Shown here piece by piece: positions 1-5,507 of a stretch of DNA of 7,440 bases. A program made the translations under genes and the position numbers. Within the stretch, counting starts at the first letter, position 1. Every line of letters begins with the position of its first letter. The stretch spans positions 1-7,440 of the forward strand of contig JAZLDV010000108.1 in the NCBI GenBank assembly GCA_045614925.1, given 5' to 3'. The notes beneath the pieces are model-generated. The model was not told the origin of the DNA, ran no database searches, and was given only the letters and a program-made list of their open reading frames with translations. Source of the stretch: JAZLDV01 sp045614925 (GTDB lineage: Bacteria; Bacillota_I; Bacilli_A; Erysipelotrichales; Coprobacillaceae).

Positions 1-17
1 TGATGTATTTGATAAGT

Positions 18-28
18 AAAGGGGGGAA
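18..28 (+). promoter_or_regulatory. G-run Shine-Dalgarno site of rpsU
   Basis: Three A's followed by six consecutive G's lie 8 nt before the rpsU ATG. This is an atypical purine-rich site in place of AGGAGG, but the position is right for ribosome binding. The other genes here use AGGAG-like or AGGTGAT-like sites. Confidence 0.6.
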
Positions 29-34
29 GTTCAC

Positions 35-217
35 ATGGCAAAAACTGTAGTAAGAGAAAATGAATCATTAGATGATGCTTTACGTCGTTTTAAAAGACAA
101 GTTTCAAGAACAGGAACCCTTGCAGAAGCTCGTAAAAGAGAATTCTATGTAAAACCTGGTTTAAAACGTAAAATGAAATCAGAAGCTGCAAGAAAAAATA
201 AAGGTAAACAAAGATAA
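35..217 (+). CDS. rpsU: 30S ribosomal protein S21
   Basis: This is ribosomal protein bS21, a small, very basic protein of the 30S subunit platform, near the 3' end of 16S rRNA where it assists initiation. The product has 60 residues, the usual family length. It shows the family pattern: an N-terminal MAKTVVRENESLDDALRRFK stretch, the central RTGTLAEARKREFY segment, and a Lys/Arg-rich tail (KRKMKSEAARKNKGKQR). The ATG lies 8 nt downstream of a run of six G's. An intrinsic terminator begins right after the stop codon, so rpsU is probably mostly transcribed as its own unit or as the last gene of one starting upstream of the window. In Bacillus rpsU lies near yqeY and the yqfC-yqfD-phoH run. Here yqeY is absent and yqfC follows directly. 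The assignment is close to certain. Confidence 0.98.
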   Translation: MAKTVVRENESLDDALRRFKRQVSRTGTLAEARKREFYVKPGLKRKMKSEAARKNKGKQR

Positions 218-245
218 GATGTTATCAATGATAACATCTTTTTTT
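218..245 (+). terminator. Intrinsic terminator after rpsU
   Basis: A perfect 9-bp stem (GATGTTATC / GATAACATC) with a 3-nt AAT loop starts at the base after the rpsU stop and is followed by seven T's (239-245). It separates rpsU from the yqfC block, which must use readthrough or its own start. Confidence 0.9.
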
Positions 246-267
246 CTTTATGTGCATATGTTTTGAT

Positions 268-274
268 AGGTGAT
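268..274 (+). promoter_or_regulatory. Shine-Dalgarno site deciding the yqfC start
   Basis: AGGTGAT matches the 3' half of the full anti-SD complement. Seven bases separate its AGG from the ATG at 278, a normal geometry. This favours 278 over the in-frame TTG at 263 (which lies upstream of the site) and the ATG at 284 (spacing rather long). The mutY start uses the same arrangement. Confidence 0.5.
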
Positions 275-277
275 TCT

Positions 278-478
278 ATGATAATGCTAGATAAAGAAAA
301 AGTGATTGTTTCAAAATATAAAGAATTCATATATTTAAGTGACGAGTATATTAAAATCTTAGAAGATAAAGATTATATCTGTATTTATGGAAAATGTTTA
401 AGTGTAGAATATTTTGATTGTATAGAAATTAGAATAAATGGAACAATAAGGTCTGTTGTGTATGAAAATAGGATATGA
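278..478 (+). CDS. yqfC: YabP/YqfC family sporulation protein (short form)
   Basis: The product is a 66-residue protein of the YabP/YqfC family, small beta-rich proteins associated with sporulation. In Bacillus yqfC is a sporulation gene expressed in the mother cell. What is visible is the alternating beta pattern ending in a DYICIYGKCLSVEYFDCIEIRINGTI segment. This matches the family's repeated 'strand - GK.L.I....EEI.I.G.I..V' layout. The best support is context: it lies directly before yqfD and phoH, as in many spore formers. Family members are usually about 90 residues. This one lacks most of the N-terminal segment, and no upstream ATG restores it, although the frame stays open back to 218. 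The start at 278 is chosen from the SD; 263 (TTG) and 284 (ATG) are alternatives. The 3' end overlaps yqfD by 17 nt, implying translational coupling. The biochemical role is unknown. Confidence 0.8.
   Translation: MIMLDKEKVIVSKYKEFIYLSDEYIKILEDKDYICIYGKCLSVEYFDCIEIRINGTIRSVVYENRI
448..451 (+). promoter_or_regulatory. Weak Shine-Dalgarno site for yqfD inside yqfC
   Basis: AAGG within the end of yqfC lies 10 nt before the ATG at 462 and only 4 nt before the in-frame TTG at 456. The ATG is therefore preferred. The site is weak, so yqfD translation probably depends on ribosomes finishing yqfC. Confidence 0.4.
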
Positions 479-1397
479 TTATTTTTGCTTTGAGCAGGAA
501 TATCTTTTTAATTTTCTAAAATATGTTTCAATCAATAAAATGAGCATCCATCGTATGAAGTATAGAGATGGATTTTATTATTGTTATTGTGGTATATGGA
601 ATCGTCATAAGATTATGAAACTTGATTATATACATTATATGGGGAGTATTGGAATCATTAAATATATTTTGTATTTTTTTACATCTGCTTGTAAAATTGC
701 AAGCTGTGCTGCATTTTTGTTTTCTTTGATTATATGTTCTTCTATAATATTTCGTGTTGATATTATAGGGAATCAAACGATGATTACAGAAAAAATGTAT
801 AATGAATTAGAAAAGAAACATATTAAAGAAGGATATCCTCTTTTTAGTTATAAACAATTAAATGATATATTTTTAGGATTAAAAAAGAAATTTATTGACG
901 ATATTGAATATATGAATATATATCAAAAAGGAAGTGTGTTTTTTATTGAATATACTCCTAAATTAAATAAAAAAGATGTTCACTATGATATGGAGCCCTT
1001 ATATGCAAGTAAAGATGGATTGATAAAATCTATTCAGGTAAATAATGGGAATGTACTTGTTAAAGTTAATGATTATGTAAAAAAAGGGGATATACTTGTT
1101 GATAATAATATTTTGTCAACTGATGGTATGATGAAAAGTACGTTTGTAAGTGGAAATATTTATGCATATACTTTTGAAACTTTAAGTAGTTCATGTAAGT
1201 ATAATAATTATAATGAAAGTGATGTTTTTTTTTATTTGCTTTTGAAGATAAGAAGCCAGATTCCCTTAAATGCACTCATTGACAAAGAAAATGTTTTGCA
1301 AATATCAAAAAGTAATAGTAAAATGAAGTTATCTATTCAATATACCTTGATTGAGGATATTGCGTGTAAAGGAGAAAAAAATGAAGGAAGTTATTAA
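462..1397 (+). CDS. yqfD: YqfD-family sporulation protein (membrane-anchored, short form)
   Basis: This is a 311-residue YqfD homologue. YqfD is a mother-cell membrane protein of sporulation whose molecular function is not settled. Domains visible in order: an N-terminal cytoplasmic part (residues 1-62); one hydrophobic segment at about 66-97 (GIIKYILYFFTSACK through to SSIIF); a region after VDIIGNQTMI that resembles a POTRA/FtsQ-like strand-helix unit (about 99-168); and the family's signature barrel-sandwich-like segment at 183-213 (SKDGLIKSIQVNNGN, then VKVNDYVKKGDILV). A short C-terminal region follows. Bacillus YqfD is close to 400 residues, so this one is clearly shorter, mainly after the signature segment. 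Eight cysteines are present from the ATG. Placement between yqfC and phoH matches known synteny. The ATG at 462 overlaps yqfC by 17 nt, and the 3' end overlaps phoH by 17 nt. A TTG at 456 is an alternative start. The family call is confident from the signature plus synteny. Confidence 0.85.
   Translation: MKIGYDYFCFEQEYLFNFLKYVSINKMSIHRMKYRDGFYYCYCGIWNRHKIMKLDYIHYMGSIGIIKYILYFFTSACKIASCAAFLFSLIICSSIIFRVDIIGNQTMITEKMYNELEKKHIKEGYPLFSYKQLNDIFLGLKKKFIDDIEYMNIYQKGSVFFIEYTPKLNKKDVHYDMEPLYASKDGLIKSIQVNNGNVLVKVNDYVKKGDILVDNNILSTDGMMKSTFVSGNIYAYTFETLSSSCKYNNYNESDVFFYLLLKIRSQIPLNALIDKENVLQISKSNSKMKLSIQYTLIEDIACKGEKNEGSY
1368..1374 (+). promoter_or_regulatory. Shine-Dalgarno site deciding the phoH start
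   Basis: AAAGGAG lies 6 nt before the ATG at 1381 and inside the yqfD reading frame. It fixes the phoH start at 1381 and rules out the in-frame TTG at 1351, which has no site before it. Confidence 0.8.
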
Positions 1398-2343
1398 ATT
1401 AGATTCTTATACTATAGATGAGTTTAAAAGATTTATTGGTAATCATGAAGATAATATTAGAATATTAGAGTCTGCTTTTGAAACTGAGATTATTGTAAGA
1501 GGAGATGAACTTTTACTTTATGATACAGAAGAAAAGTTATCAAAGATTAAAGATATTATAAATACATTGTTAGGTTTAGTAAAACAAGGAAAAACAATTA
1601 GTAAAAGAGATGTTATGTATACTTTAAAATTATCTGAAAGTGATAATTTAGCTGCAATGGATGAGCTTTATAAAATAAAAATTGCAAGAACAAAATCTGG
1701 TAAACTTATTTATCCAAAAACAATTGGGCAAAAAGAGTATTATAAAGCTTTAAAGAAAAATGATGTTGTTTTTGGTATTGGACCAGCTGGTACTGGAAAA
1801 ACTTATTTAGCAGTTGTATTTGCAGTTCAAGCTTTAAAAAATAATGAAGTACAAAGAATTGTATTGACTAGACCAGCAGTTGAGGCAGGAGAAAATTTAG
1901 GTTTTTTACCTGGTGATTTAAAAGAAAAAGTAGATCCATATTTAAGACCGTTATATGATGCTTTATATGATATGTTAGGACAAGAACAGACTGAACGATT
2001 AATTGAAAAAGGTACAATTGAAATTGCGCCTTTAGCTTATATGAGAGGTAGAACATTAGAAGATGCTTATGTTATTTTAGATGAAGCTCAAAATACAACT
2101 GACGCACAAATGAAAATGTTTTTAACGCGTTTAGGTTTTAATTCTAAAATGATTATTACTGGAGATGTGACTCAAATCGATCTTCCTAAAGGCAGTGTGA
2201 GTGGGCTTAAAAAAGCTATGACAATATTAAAAAATGTTTCAGGAATACGTTTTGTTCACATGAGTGCGCTAGATGTAGTACGTCACCCTGTAGTTCAAAA
2301 AATTATTGAGAGATATGAAAATGATGAAAGCAAGGAATTATAG
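1381..2343 (+). CDS. phoH: PhoH-like P-loop ATPase
   Basis: This is a 320-residue PhoH-family protein, a cytoplasmic P-loop NTPase related to superfamily 1 helicase cores and linked by genomic context to RNA metabolism and ribosome maturation (often beside ybeY). Residues 1-110 form the small N-terminal domain, which looks KH-like. The ATPase core carries the Walker A GPAGTGKT at 134-141, a conserved segment around TRPAVEAGENLGFLPGDLKEK (163-183), the YMRGRTLEDA segment (220-229), Walker B VILDEAQN (231-238), and the GDVTQIDLPKGSVSGL sensor region (261-276). All expected ATPase motifs are intact and the length is typical. It is the last gene of the yqfC-yqfD-phoH block, starting 17 nt inside yqfD. 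Its last codons lie in a palindromic terminator, and its stop overlaps the end of convergent mutY by 6 bp. The usual Bacillus followers yqfF and ybeY are not here. Confidence 0.96.
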   Translation: MKEVIKLDSYTIDEFKRFIGNHEDNIRILESAFETEIIVRGDELLLYDTEEKLSKIKDIINTLLGLVKQGKTISKRDVMYTLKLSESDNLAAMDELYKIKIARTKSGKLIYPKTIGQKEYYKALKKNDVVFGIGPAGTGKTYLAVVFAVQALKNNEVQRIVLTRPAVEAGENLGFLPGDLKEKVDPYLRPLYDALYDMLGQEQTERLIEKGTIEIAPLAYMRGRTLEDAYVILDEAQNTTDAQMKMFLTRLGFNSKMIITGDVTQIDLPKGSVSGLKKAMTILKNVSGIRFVHMSALDVVRHPVVQKIIERYENDESKEL

Positions 2344-2356
2344 TTCCTTGCTTTTT
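2327..2356. terminator. Shared bidirectional terminator of phoH and mutY, inside both coding ends
   Basis: An 11-bp perfect stem (AAAGCAAGGAA 2327-2337 / TTCCTTGCTTT 2344-2354) encloses a 6-nt loop TTATAG that holds both stop codons: phoH TAG at 2341-2343 and mutY TAA on the - strand at 2338-2340. A T-tract continues on the + strand to 2356. On the - strand the T-tract is only the stem's own TTT, so - strand termination may be weaker. Both genes are terminated from within their own 3' coding sequence. Confidence 0.8.
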
Positions 2357-3366
2357 AGATATGATTTTAATACTTTTATATGGGCAGTAGATATTGCTAA
2401 ATCTTGAAGTTCATCAAGAGAGTATAAATGATCATTTGGCTGTTCTAATTTGAATTCATAAACATTCATATACCATGTTTTGTGAGTGAATACATGTTTA
2501 ACAGTTGAAATAGATGCGATAATATCTATTTCTAAATGAAAGTCTTTTTTAAATTTTTCAATAAATGAATAAGGACTTTCTACGTTATATTGGATAAATC
2601 CAAATAAATTTTCTAGTAAACCGTTACTGTTTTTAATAAGCATTAATTTATCTTTATATGTGATTATTCCTGTGATATGCGATTCTTCTTTATGTTTTAT
2701 TGTTTTTATATTTATAGGCAATACATTTTGCTGATTTTCTTTATGTGCTAAGCAATGTGTCATAATAGGGCATATTTCACATTTAGGGTTCTTAGGTTTG
2801 CATATTGTTGCTCCTAGATCCATTAATGCCTGATTGAATAAAGATGGTTCACAATCTTTTAATAATATCTCAATATGATCTTTAAATTTTTTCTGTGTTG
2901 AATTTAAAGCGATATTGTCTTTTATATTTAAAACTCTGGACATAATTCTTAAGGCATTTCCATCAACTGCAGCTATAGGCATATTATAACTGATAGAACA
3001 AATTGCGCCTGCAGTATAATGTCCAATTCCTTTTAAAGATATGATATCATCATAAGTTTCAGGAAATTGGCTGTTATATTTTGAAACTATTATATTTGCA
3101 GTTTCATGTAAATGTTTTGCTCGACGATAATAACCTAATCCTTCCCAATATTTATACACTTCATCTATAGATGCATTAGCTAATGTTTTAACATCAGGAA
3201 ATCTTTCTATAAATCTATTATAATAAGGGATGACTGCTGATGTTGTGGTCTGCTGCAACATGATTTCACTTATCCAGATTAAATAAGGGTCTTGAGTCAA
3301 TCTCCAAGGAAAATCTCTTTTATTCTGATTGTAATATTGAATTAAATCGTTTTGTATACTATTCAT
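2338..3366 (-). CDS. mutY: A/G-specific adenine DNA glycosylase (MutY)
   Basis: MutY removes adenine mispaired with 8-oxoguanine in base excision repair. The 342-residue product is close to the usual 350. Visible in order: DFPWR (18-22); the catalytic Glu34 in WISEIMLQQT; the helix-hairpin-helix GPD region LKGIGHYTAGA (111-121); the catalytic Asp135 in AVDGN; and a complete [4Fe-4S] cluster loop with Cys189, 196, 199 and 205 (C-x6-C-x2-C-x5-C). A C-terminal NUDIX-like domain (about 228-335) reads the 8-oxoguanine. It contains HVFTHKTW (291-298), aligning with the FSH loop of family members with Thr in place of Ser. The minus-strand start ATG is preceded by GGTGA with 4 nt to the ATG. The gene is convergent with phoH (6-bp overlap at the stops) and divergent from darA. 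All catalytic residues are present, so it should be active. Confidence 0.97.
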   Translation of the reverse strand: MNSIQNDLIQYYNQNKRDFPWRLTQDPYLIWISEIMLQQTTTSAVIPYYNRFIERFPDVKTLANASIDEVYKYWEGLGYYRRAKHLHETANIIVSKYNSQFPETYDDIISLKGIGHYTAGAICSISYNMPIAAVDGNALRIMSRVLNIKDNIALNSTQKKFKDHIEILLKDCEPSLFNQALMDLGATICKPKNPKCEICPIMTHCLAHKENQQNVLPINIKTIKHKEESHITGIITYKDKLMLIKNSNGLLENLFGFIQYNVESPYSFIEKFKKDFHLEIDIIASISTVKHVFTHKTWYMNVYEFKLEQPNDHLYSLDELQDLAISTAHIKVLKSYLKSKEL

Positions 3367-3422
3367 AAAATCACCATTAATAATTATACTTATATAATTT
3401 CTATTTAAAAGTGATTTGCTTA

Positions 3423-3443
3423 AAAAGATAATCTATATCTTTT
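3423..3443. repeat. 8-bp inverted repeat between mutY and darA
   Basis: AAAAGATA (3423-3430) and TATCTTTT (3436-3443) are perfect inverted copies separated by ATCTA. It could be an operator or a weak hairpin, but with one G:C pair per arm in such AT-rich DNA it could be chance. Confidence 0.3.
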
Positions 3444-3510
3444 ATGTTTTATAATTGTTTAGTAATAAATCTATTTAATATATGAACGAAAATTAATATG
3501 GTAAAAATGA

Positions 3511-3539
3511 GTGATATTTATTAAGATTAATGTTATTAT
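3511..3539 (+). promoter_or_regulatory. Candidate darA promoter with extended -10
   Basis: GTGATA (3511-3516, 4/6 to TTGACA) is 17 bp from TATTAT (3534-3539, 5/6 to TATAAT), which is preceded by TGt as an extended -10. The predicted start near 3546 would fall at the first bases of the ribosome-binding site, so the leader would be very short. This keeps the call weak. Confidence 0.3.
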
Positions 3540-3545
3540 ATATAT

Positions 3546-3553
3546 GGGAGGTG
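3546..3553 (+). promoter_or_regulatory. Shine-Dalgarno site deciding the darA start
   Basis: GGGAGGTG lies 5 nt before the ATG at 3559. It rules out in-frame upstream initiation near 3511, which would add 16 residues not seen in the family and has no site of its own. Confidence 0.85.
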
Positions 3554-3558
3554 GATTT

Positions 3559-3885
3559 ATGAAACTAATTATTGCTATTATAAATAATGACGATTCTTTA
3601 TATGTACAAAGCGCTTTGACTGAACATGGTTATTTTGCTACAAAATTGGCAACATCAGGGGGATTTCTTAAAAAAGGAAATACAACATTTTTTATTGGAA
3701 CTGATGACGAAAAAGTAGATGGTGCTATTGAAATTATAAAAAAACATGCAAGAAAGAGAGTTGTAAAAGAGCCAACTGTACCTCCTAGTGAGATTGGTGA
3801 TTTTTTTAATCCAGTTATGGTTGATGTTGCTGTTGGTGGTGCAACAGTTTTTGTTGTTGATGTTGAAAGATTTGAGAAATTATAA
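3559..3885 (+). CDS. darA: Cyclic di-AMP receptor DarA (PstA), PII-like
   Basis: This is a 108-residue cytoplasmic PII-like trimer-forming protein that binds cyclic di-AMP. In Firmicutes DarA/PstA senses this messenger, but its downstream partner is not established. The sequence carries the diagnostic ligand loop: Thr28 in ATKLATSGGFLKKGNTT, Gly35-Phe36-Leu37, Asn41, and Gly47 in FFIGTDD. The closing segment VDVAVGGATVFVVDVERFE (88-106) is also typical. Length is the family's (about 109). The position I recall as Arg in Bacillus and Staphylococcus (FRATKL) is Phe26 here (YFATKL). The ATG at 3559 has a strong GGGAGGTG site. It is divergent from mutY and followed by an intrinsic terminator 36 nt before folC. 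In Bacillus darA lies near tmk and holB, so the mutY-darA-folC setting differs. The family call is very secure. Confidence 0.96.
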   Translation: MKLIIAIINNDDSLYVQSALTEHGYFATKLATSGGFLKKGNTTFFIGTDDEKVDGAIEIIKKHARKRVVKEPTVPPSEIGDFFNPVMVDVAVGGATVFVVDVERFEKL

Positions 3886-3906
3886 AAACAGCATATGCTG
3901 TTTTTT
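3886..3906 (+). terminator. Intrinsic terminator after darA
   Basis: AAACAGC and GCTGTTT form a perfect stem around ATAT; the whole 22-nt core is a palindrome, extending one A:T pair into the darA stop codon. A run of six T's covers 3901-3906. It starts directly after the darA stop and ends 4 bases before the folC ribosome-binding site, so folC would be reached by readthrough or by a promoter inside darA. Confidence 0.88.
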
Positions 3907-3920
3907 CTTTAGGAGAATAT

Positions 3921-5426
3921 ATGGAATATAGAGTTTTAAATGAAAAAGAATTAAAAAAATTAAATTATGAAAATTGTTTTGGAGTTGGCTGTTTTGAAGA
4001 AGAATGTATAGGATATATTATTTTAAGAGATTATCGATTTATTATTGATTTATATGCTAAAGATAATTTGATAAAAGATCGTTTGATTGATTTGATTTTA
4101 TTTTATTCTTCGGATGAGTGTGTTTCTAATATTGAAGATCATATATTTTTTAAAAAAGGATTTGTTTTAGAAAATAATGCACTAAAATATAAACGTGATC
4201 TTTATAATTTTAAAAATTATGATGAAGTTCATGAATTTATATCTCAACAAAAAGATAGAGTTTATTCATTAGATAATTTTAAAAGATTTATGAATGATTT
4301 TGGGAATCCACAATATCTTTTAAATTGTATACATGTCGGGGGTACAAATGGAAAAGGGTCAACAACGAATTATATTCGTAGTGTGCTTCAAAAAGCAAAT
4401 TATAAAGTAGGAACTTTTACTTCTCCTGTATTGATTACAAGAAGAGAAGTGATGAAAGTGAATAATGAAATGATAAGTGAAGATGAAATTATAAGTATTG
4501 CAAATCGATATATGAAATATTGGCTTGATTATGAAATTTCAATGTTTGAAATAGAAGTGTTTATTTCTGTATTATTCTTTATTTATCATCACGTTGATTA
4601 CGTTGTTTATGAAGTCGGATTAGGTGGAGAGTTAGATGCTACGAATATAATAAACTCTTTAATAAGTATTATTACGAATATAGGATTAGATCATACAGAA
4701 TATTTAGGAAATACTTATAGAGATATTGCTGCTACTAAATCAGGTATTATCAAGAAAAATAGCTTATTTGTTACTAATGAGAAAAAAGAAGAATGTTTAG
4801 ATGTATTTGAATCTGTGTGTATTAAAAACAATACACAATATCATAGATGTGATGAACCAAAAAACATTAAATGTGATAATTTGTTAGAATTTGATTATAA
4901 AAATTATCATATTATTTTAAATACACAAGCGTTTTATCAAAGTGAAAATTGTTCATTAGCAGTCGAAGCATTATGTTTACTTAGAACAAACGGTTTGGCT
5001 CGTTTTAGTGATGAACATTTAATGGATGGATTGAAAGAAACATGCTGGCCAGGAAGGTTTGAGGTTGTAAATCATAATCCTTTAATTATTATAGATGGTG
5101 CTCATAATAAAGAAGGTATGAAAGCTTTTGTGGAATCTGCAAAAAGATATAACAATGTTAAAATTATATTTAGTGCTTTAAAAGACAAAGATACTCAATC
5201 TATGATTGAACAGTTATTAAGTGTTAGTGAAGATGTAACAGTATGTGAGTTTGATTTTTATAGAGCACAAAAGGCAGAACTGCTAGCAATGGACTATCCA
5301 GTTAAAATTGAAAAGAATTGGATGAAAGCTGTTGATGATGTTTATTCATTTGATGGAACAGTATTTATTACAGGTTCTTTATATTTTATTGCAAAAGTAA
5401 GAGAGTATATAAAAAGTAGAAATTAA
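3921..5426 (+). CDS. folC: FolC: folylpolyglutamate / dihydrofolate synthase with GNAT-like N-terminal extension
   Basis: FolC is a cytoplasmic Mur-ligase-fold enzyme that uses ATP to add glutamate to folates and, in bifunctional forms, to dihydropteroate. The 501-residue product is longer than the usual 400-440. The FolC core runs from about residue 101: IHVGGTNGKGSTTN P-loop (137-150), TSPVLITRREV substrate loop (167-177), EVGLGGELDATN (231-242), ITNIGLDHTEYLG (251-263), the AATKSG lysine (Lys273), GRFEVV (378-383), and IDGAHNKEGM (391-400). Residues 1-96 are extra: GVGCFEEECIGYIIL, a helix-rich KDNLIKDRLIDLILFYSS stretch, and FFKKGFVLENNALKYKRDL recall the strands, helix and 'FYkklGF' end of a GNAT acetyltransferase. 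The acetyl-CoA loop (Q/R-x-x-G-x-G/A) is missing, so it is probably inactive. AGGAGA lies 4 nt before the ATG. The domain resemblance is an inference; the FolC call is firm. Whether it also has dihydrofolate synthase activity cannot be told. Confidence 0.94.
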   Translation: MEYRVLNEKELKKLNYENCFGVGCFEEECIGYIILRDYRFIIDLYAKDNLIKDRLIDLILFYSSDECVSNIEDHIFFKKGFVLENNALKYKRDLYNFKNYDEVHEFISQQKDRVYSLDNFKRFMNDFGNPQYLLNCIHVGGTNGKGSTTNYIRSVLQKANYKVGTFTSPVLITRREVMKVNNEMISEDEIISIANRYMKYWLDYEISMFEIEVFISVLFFIYHHVDYVVYEVGLGGELDATNIINSLISIITNIGLDHTEYLGNTYRDIAATKSGIIKKNSLFVTNEKKEECLDVFESVCIKNNTQYHRCDEPKNIKCDNLLEFDYKNYHIILNTQAFYQSENCSLAVEALCLLRTNGLARFSDEHLMDGLKETCWPGRFEVVNHNPLIIIDGAHNKEGMKAFVESAKRYNNVKIIFSALKDKDTQSMIEQLLSVSEDVTVCEFDFYRAQKAELLAMDYPVKIEKNWMKAVDDVYSFDGTVFITGSLYFIAKVREYIKSRN

Positions 5427-5428
5427 AC

Positions 5429-5457
5429 TTGTATAATTTGTACTAGTGTGTTATTAT
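5429..5457 (+). promoter_or_regulatory. Candidate promoter upstream of the helicase leader
   Basis: TTGTAT (5429-5434) is 17 bp from TATTAT (5452-5457), with TGt directly before it as an extended -10. A perfect TATAAT (5432-5437) overlaps the -35 but has no good -35 of its own. The start would be near 5464, some 15 nt before the terminator stem. The extended -10 9-mer TGTTATTAT is identical to the one before darA. Confidence 0.45.
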
Positions 5458-5478
5458 CACAACGTGAAATGAGACTGT

Positions 5479-5503
5479 AGCCAGGGATTTCCTGGCTTTT
5501 TTT
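5479..5503 (+). terminator. Intrinsic terminator between folC and the helicase
   Basis: AGCCAGG (5479-5485) pairs perfectly with CCTGGCT (5491-5497), with a further G-U pair closing a 3-nt loop, followed by seven T's (5497-5503). It most simply ends the folC transcript, being 52 nt after the folC stop. It also sits downstream of a promoter-like element and could attenuate helicase transcription. Confidence 0.88.
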
Positions 5504-5507
5504 AATG

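Larger units (their letters stand above)
3367..3558. other. Divergent intergenic region mutY/darA
   Basis: This 192-bp, extremely AT-rich spacer lies between the divergent starts of mutY and darA and should hold both promoters. TATAAT-like words occur on both strands (+ strand 3450-3455; - strand complement of 3383-3388), but neither has a convincing -35 at 16-18 bp. Apart from the candidate promoter and the inverted repeat listed separately, I see no ORF with a ribosome-binding site and no RNA gene. Confidence 0.5.

Noticed and set aside
235..262. SigE-like promoter (CATCTT, 14-bp gap, CATATGTT) for the sporulation genes.
   Set aside because: The -35 resembles the consensus, but the -10 matches poorly. 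The predicted start would fall on the yqfC ribosome-binding site, and the -35 lies inside the rpsU terminator stem.
145..330. Minus-strand ORF spanning the rpsU end and the yqfC start.
   Set aside because: It crosses the rpsU terminator and is antisense to two recognised genes, with no family resemblance. Other antisense ORFs inside yqfD, phoH and the helicase frames were dismissed in the same way.
1351..1380. Earlier TTG start for phoH adding ten residues.
   Set aside because: There is no ribosome-binding site before it, and a strong AAAGGAG sits at the right distance from the ATG at 1381.
3511..3558. Sixteen-residue N-terminal extension of DarA.
   Set aside because: The family begins with MKLI-type sequence at 3559, where the strong GGGAGGTG site lies.
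3886..3906. Palindrome after darA as a repressor operator.
   Set aside because: The position right after the stop codon and the T-run fit an intrinsic terminator better.
5469..5480. Tiny leader ORF (ATG AGA CTG TAG) ending at the terminator stem before the helicase.
   Set aside because: It encodes three residues and has no ribosome-binding site; it is most likely chance.
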